Positions 60,774-64,000 of a stretch of DNA of 64,000 bases are shown one piece after another (positions within the stretch are counted from its first letter, which is position 1; each line of letters opens with the position of its first letter). The position numbers were made by a program, and so were the translations under genes. The notes beneath the pieces were generated by a model. The model saw only the letters and a list, made by a program, of their open reading frames with translations, had not been told where the DNA came from and ran no database searches. The stretch comes from Cellulophaga sp. Hel_I_12. Its GTDB lineage: Bacteria > Bacteroidota > Bacteroidia > Flavobacteriales > Flavobacteriaceae. Location of the stretch: NCBI RefSeq assembly GCF_000799565.1, contig NZ_JUHB01000001.1, positions 2,421,501-2,485,500 of the forward strand. The letters run 5' to 3'.

Positions 60774-61280
60774 ATGAAAAAAATAATTATGGCATTTGTA
60801 GTTTTTACTGCACTATCATGCCAAGAAAGTAAAATTGGCTTTATTGACAATCAAAAAATAATGGCTGATTACCAAGAGAAAAAAGACGTTGAGGCTAAAT
60901 TTCAAATCAAGGTTGATGCCTTTTCAAAAAAGAGAGATAGTATTTCACAATCTTTTCAAATGAGAGGACAGGCCTTTCAGGTTCAGGCACAAAAAATGTC
61001 ACAAGCTCAAGTAGAAGAGCAATCCGCTCAATTTCAACAAGAAGGTCAGTTTATTGGCCAACAGTTACAAAAGGAACAAGAACAACTACAAATGCAAAAC
61101 CAAACCGAAATGGATAGCATTATCAGTAAAGTAAAAAGAGAAATTCAGGCATATGGTAAAGCCAATGGGTATTCTTTTATACTAGGTGGCGGTGATGGTG
61201 GTAGCGTTTTGTACGGTGAAGAAACAAAAGACGTAACGGCACCAATATTAAAAGTGCTTAACGATAAGTACAAAAAATAA
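60774..61280 (+). CDS. OmpH/Skp-family periplasmic chaperone-like protein
   Basis: A 168-residue protein. The signal ends in a lipobox-like TALSCQES (Cys 16), so it may be a lipoprotein form of Skp. After the beta start SKIGFIDNQKIMADYQEKKDVEAKF, a helical coiled coil rich in Gln runs from about 45 to 125 (QAFQVQAQKMSQAQVEEQSA). It ends in the OmpH-type SFILGGGDGGSVLYGEETKDVTAPILKVLNDKYKK. Skp proteins guide unfolded outer-membrane proteins through the periplasm. A strong terminator follows. Confidence 0.88.
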   Translation: MKKIIMAFVVFTALSCQESKIGFIDNQKIMADYQEKKDVEAKFQIKVDAFSKKRDSISQSFQMRGQAFQVQAQKMSQAQVEEQSAQFQQEGQFIGQQLQKEQEQLQMQNQTEMDSIISKVKREIQAYGKANGYSFILGGGDGGSVLYGEETKDVTAPILKVLNDKYKK

Positions 61281-61296
61281 GTATTAGTTACTTTTT

Positions 61297-61340
61297 AAAA
61301 TAAATAAAGCCTCAAATTTCTTTGAGGCTTTATTTATTTT
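61297..61340. terminator. Terminator after the OmpH-like gene
   Basis: Perfect 20-bp stem (AAAATAAATAAAGCCTCAAA and its reverse complement) with loop TTTC, 17 bp after the stop. A/T-rich outer arms make it bidirectional. Confidence 0.87.
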
Positions 61341-61468
61341 AAAAACAGCTAGCCAAAGCAATTCCTTTGTTTTATAGGGCAAAAGGCGCACAACAGCGTT
61401 TTAGTGTTTGGAGTATGACGACCTAGTGTGTAGTAGCCTTAGTAATATGCGATCCATAGATTCAAGTA

Positions 61469-61867
61469 TTAGGACTGCAATAAAAACACTAAAAACATCG
61501 CTGGAATAAAATATACCGCAATTGTTTTTGCACCTTCATAGTCTTTGGCCATTCGCTGACCAAAAAGTAACATCAGTAAAGAAATACAGGAAAAAATAGC
61601 ACCGTAAAAGGCAAACTCCGTTTTCTCTAAAGCCAAAATTTGATACATACCAGCCACACAAAGCAGGCCTGCCAACATTTCAGTCAACAAAACGATGCTT
61701 AGCAATAGGAGAACACTATTCTTTAGCGGGCTTTTTGCAAAATGCGACTTTAACCAAGATAGATTACCTGACCAATCGGTAATTTTATCAATACCACTTT
61801 GTAAAAAAGTGATGATTAAAAAAAGTAGTAAAAGTAGTTCTGTGGCGTTATTTAGAACATTATTCAT
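61469..61867 (-). CDS. DoxX-like four-helix membrane protein
   Basis: A 132-residue inner-membrane protein with about four helices: ELLLLLFLIITFLQSGIDKI (with the DoxX-style F..SG..K motif), NSVLLLLSIVLLTEMLAGLL, YGAIFSCISLLMLLFGQRMA and AVYFIPAMFLVFLL. DoxX family members have poorly defined roles in redox or envelope stress. It lies 11 bp downstream of holB on the same strand, so it is probably co-transcribed. Confidence 0.75.
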   Translation of the reverse strand: MNNVLNNATELLLLLFLIITFLQSGIDKITDWSGNLSWLKSHFAKSPLKNSVLLLLSIVLLTEMLAGLLCVAGMYQILALEKTEFAFYGAIFSCISLLMLLFGQRMAKDYEGAKTIAVYFIPAMFLVFLLQS

Positions 61868-61878
61868 GGGTTTAAGTT

Positions 61879-63036
61879 TTAAATGGTTTCAGGTTTTTTA
61901 TGAAGCAAACGAGTTAATTTTATGGATAAATCTGTTAAAATTATTTTTGCGTTACCGTTTCGTTCTATGTGATACATGGCTTTTTCTAATTCTTCGGTAA
62001 TTGTAACGATATTATTTTCATGCACAAAGGGTGCAAATTTATTGAGGTCAAAGCCGTCAACATGAATTTTCATGTAGGCTAATTCTTTTACGTTATAATT
62101 TACAAGCATTGCTTGTCTGAAAATTGCAATACAATATAACAAGAATTTTTTTTGTGTTTCTCTGCCGGTTTTTGCTACTTCATTGCTCCAAGAAATTAAA
62201 TCATGGATAACGGCTTTGTTGCCGCTTGCTTTAAAAGCGGTACGTACCCACTGTACAAACCATTTTTCAAACACCAAATCTTCAGAGTCATTGCGCATTA
62301 AATCCAAGGCTTTATTATAGTTTCCGTTGGCTTCGTGTGCTAATCGTAATGCTTGTTCCGTTGCAAGGCCTTGAGTTACTAGTCCGTCAGCAATGGCATC
62401 CTCAGCTAAAGGTGGAAAATGTAAAACTTGACATCTAGAGCGAATTGTTTGGATAATTTGTTCTTCATCCTCAGCAATTAGAATAAAAACAGTTTTTTCG
62501 GGCGGTTCTTCAATCAGCTTTAGTAATTTATTTGAAGCAGCCATATTCATTTTTTCTGCCATCCAAATAATGCAAATTTTATACCCGCCTTCGTACGACT
62601 TTAGGTATAGTTTTTTGACAATGTCTTGTGCTTCATCAACACCAATTTGTCCTTGCTTTTTTTCAATATCGATTAAACGATACCAATCAAAAAGGTTGCC
62701 ATAGGCTTGCTCCTTGACAAAGGTTCTAAAGTCGCTAATGTACGAATCGCTGATCGCATGACTTTTTATTTTATCAGATGTGGCCACAGGAAATACAAAA
62801 TGCATATCAGGATGCGCCAAGGCATTGCATTTTAAATGACAGCTACTTTTAGCTTCTTCTGTTTTTTCACTTGCTATACTACAAAGTACATATTGTGCAT
62901 AGGCAATCGCCATAGGCAAGGTGCCGCAACCCTCAGGCCCAACAAATAATTGTGCATGCGGAATTCTACCTGCATCAGCACTTTGGCTTAAGTGCTTTTT
63001 AATGTGTGCTAAACCAAGAATATGATCAAATATCAT
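61879..63036 (-). CDS. holB: DNA polymerase III delta' subunit
   Basis: A 385-residue clamp-loader subunit. Family pattern: FDHILGLAHIKKHLSQSADAGRIPHAQLFVGPEGCGTLPMAIAYAQYVLC, in which the P-loop lysine is absent (GPEGCGT), as expected for a delta' subunit that does not hydrolyse ATP. Zinc-type cysteines occur in SSCHLKCNALAHPDMHF, with one more C upstream. The following KICIIWMAEKMNMAASNKLLKLIEEPPEKTVFIL carries the conserved SRC-like arginine region (IRSRCQVLHFPPL). Together these identify HolB with confidence. Confidence 0.92.
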   Translation of the reverse strand: MIFDHILGLAHIKKHLSQSADAGRIPHAQLFVGPEGCGTLPMAIAYAQYVLCSIASEKTEEAKSSCHLKCNALAHPDMHFVFPVATSDKIKSHAISDSYISDFRTFVKEQAYGNLFDWYRLIDIEKKQGQIGVDEAQDIVKKLYLKSYEGGYKICIIWMAEKMNMAASNKLLKLIEEPPEKTVFILIAEDEEQIIQTIRSRCQVLHFPPLAEDAIADGLVTQGLATEQALRLAHEANGNYNKALDLMRNDSEDLVFEKWFVQWVRTAFKASGNKAVIHDLISWSNEVAKTGRETQKKFLLYCIAIFRQAMLVNYNVKELAYMKIHVDGFDLNKFAPFVHENNIVTITEELEKAMYHIERNGNAKIILTDLSIKLTRLLHKKPETI

Positions 63037-63210
63037 AGGCCAAATATAGTGTATTTACAGTAATCGTTTTTGCTGTATAGTTTCGCTGAAAAAGGATAAG
63101 CTATTAACTATTTATCTGACAATTTCTTAATAATCAATAGCATTAAAACTCATTTTGTTAAAACATAGCTAATAAGCATGTTTCAATAGCTATCAGTGCC
63201 TATAAATTTT

Positions 63211-63218
63211 TACATTTG
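63211..63218 (+). promoter_or_regulatory. Promoter -7 element before pgk
   Basis: TACATTTG, a perfect TAnnTTTG, 23 bp before the pgk ATG. No clear TTG at the -33 position, so only a half-site is claimed. Confidence 0.5.
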
Positions 63219-63241
63219 TCGTTAGACAAAATTTGTAAATA

Positions 63242-64000
63242 ATGAAAACGGTAGATAATTTTAATTTTAAATCAAAAAAAGCTTTAATCCGGGTAGATTT
63301 TAATGTGCCTTTAGATGGGAACTTAAAAGTTACTGATGCCAGTAGAATAGCAGCAGCGAAGCCTACAATTATTAAAATTTTAGAAGATGGTGGAAGCGCT
63401 ATTTTAATGAGTCACTTAGGAAGACCAGATGGGAAAGCTAGTGACGCATTATCGTTAAAAAATATTTGTGATAAAGTGTCTGAAATTATTGGGGTAAATG
63501 TAAAGTTTGCATCAAATTGTGTGGGAGATGCCGCCAAAGAAGCGGTGAAAAATTTAAAGACGGGGGAAGTTTTATTATTAGAAAATCTTCGTTTTCACTC
63601 CGAAGAAGAAGCTGGCGACAGGTCTTTTGCCGAGCAATTAGCAAATTTAGGAGACATTTATGTTAACGATGCCTTCGGAACAGCGCACAGAGCACATGCT
63701 TCAACAACAATTATAGCTGATTTTTTTCCAGATCATAAATGTTTCGGATATCTGTTGGCCCAAGAAATACTAGCGATAGATAAAGTCATGAAAACTGGTG
63801 AAAAACCTGTTGTCGCTATTTTAGGCGGCTCAAAGGTATCTTCGAAAATTACCATCATCGAAAATATTCTAGACAAAGTAGACCACTTAATTATCGGTGG
63901 CGGAATGACCTATACCTTTATCAAAGCCCAAGGCGGTAAGGTTGGAAACTCAATTTGTGAAGATGACAAACAAGAATTAGCCTTATCAATTTTAAAACAA
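63242..64000 (+). CDS. pgk: Phosphoglycerate kinase (3' truncated by window)
   Basis: Glycolytic enzyme that transfers phosphate from 1,3-bisphosphoglycerate to ADP. The frame runs open from ATG 63242 ([20 protein letters not shown]) to the window end: 253 of about 395 residues are visible. Signatures: [10 protein letters not shown] (substrate Asn/Asp), [37 protein letters not shown] and [20 protein letters not shown] (nucleotide-binding loop region). The N-domain and linker match the family throughout. Confidence 0.96.
   Translation, partial: MKTVDNFNFKSKKALIRVDFNVPLDGNLKVTDASRIAAAKPTIIKILEDGGSAILMSHLGRPDGKASDALSLKNICDKVSEIIGVNVKFASNCVGDAAKEAVKNLKTGEVLLLENLRFHSEEEAGDRSFAEQLANLGDIYVNDAFGTAHRAHASTTIIADFFPDHKCFGYLLAQEILAIDKVMKTGEKPVVAILGGSKVSSKITIIENILDKVDHLIIGGGMTYTFIKAQGGKVGNSICEDDKQELALSILKQ

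Noticed and set aside
61879..63036. HolB as a broken ATPase because the P-loop lysine is missing
   Set aside because: Loss of that lysine is normal for delta' subunits; the rest of the protein is intact.

Overview
The window is chromosomal DNA from a member of the Bacteroidota, most likely a gliding, marine-type Flavobacteriaceae. The evidence is a SusC/SusD pair, a type IX secretion (PorP/SprF) gene next to a protein with a gliding-motility C-terminal domain, FecI/FecR regulators, VPS10/sortilin-like ASP-box proteins, AT-rich intergenic DNA, weak Shine-Dalgarno signals and promoters of the TTG-N17-23-TAnnTTTG type.

Layout. (1) 1-3340: core genes dusB (5' cut off by the window edge), a LolC/LolE-like permease, rbfA, methylmalonyl-CoA epimerase, and a tRNA with CAU anticodon. 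(2) 3296-31832: a 28.5-kb integrative mobilizable element inserted in that tRNA. It is bounded by a 43-bp perfect direct repeat of the tRNA 3' half. The left part is a mobility and replication module: HTH excisionase-like protein, primase-helicase, an iteron-rich non-coding region, a primase, MobC and a MobA relaxase. The middle is cargo: a FecI/FecR-controlled SusCD locus with a tandem HMA protein, an N-formylglutamate-amidohydrolase-like lipoprotein, a class V aminotransferase, two unusual amidohydrolases, an AGCS amino-acid:sodium symporter and an M14 carboxypeptidase. The right part holds two DUF4143-type ATPases and the tyrosine integrase. (3) 31833-47330: chromosomal genes, including a decayed lysE copy, an ASP-box protein, lysE, a DUF2807 protein, RNase R, rpiB, a GNAT protein, an NlpC/P60 peptidase and the T9SS/gliding gene pair. 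(4) 47596-64000: housekeeping genes glnS, an SPFH protein, gltX, a large DUF4175-like membrane protein, ybeY, mnmG, a methyltransferase, an OmpH/Skp-like protein, a DoxX-like protein, holB and the start of pgk.

How the cargo may work together (inference). SusC/SusD would import a peptide-like or N-modified amino-acid substrate across the outer membrane under FecI/FecR control. The exported amidohydrolases, M14 peptidase and NFGase-like lipoprotein would trim it in the periplasm. The AGCS symporter would take freed amino acids into the cytoplasm, where the PLP enzyme could act. The genes 19806-25559 overlap or nearly abut, so they look like one operon. I consider this mobile nutrient-utilisation locus the best candidate for an undescribed system here.

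Other structural highlights are two perfect parS-type 16-mers flanking mnmG (one at the centre of a 40-bp perfect palindrome), an AT-rich 612-bp gap at 39127-39738 with DnaA-box-like words, paired integrase arm-type repeats inside both element ends, and a probable small inverted-repeat element at 18103-18233. Functions are assigned from visible motifs and knowledge of families only; no database search was possible.
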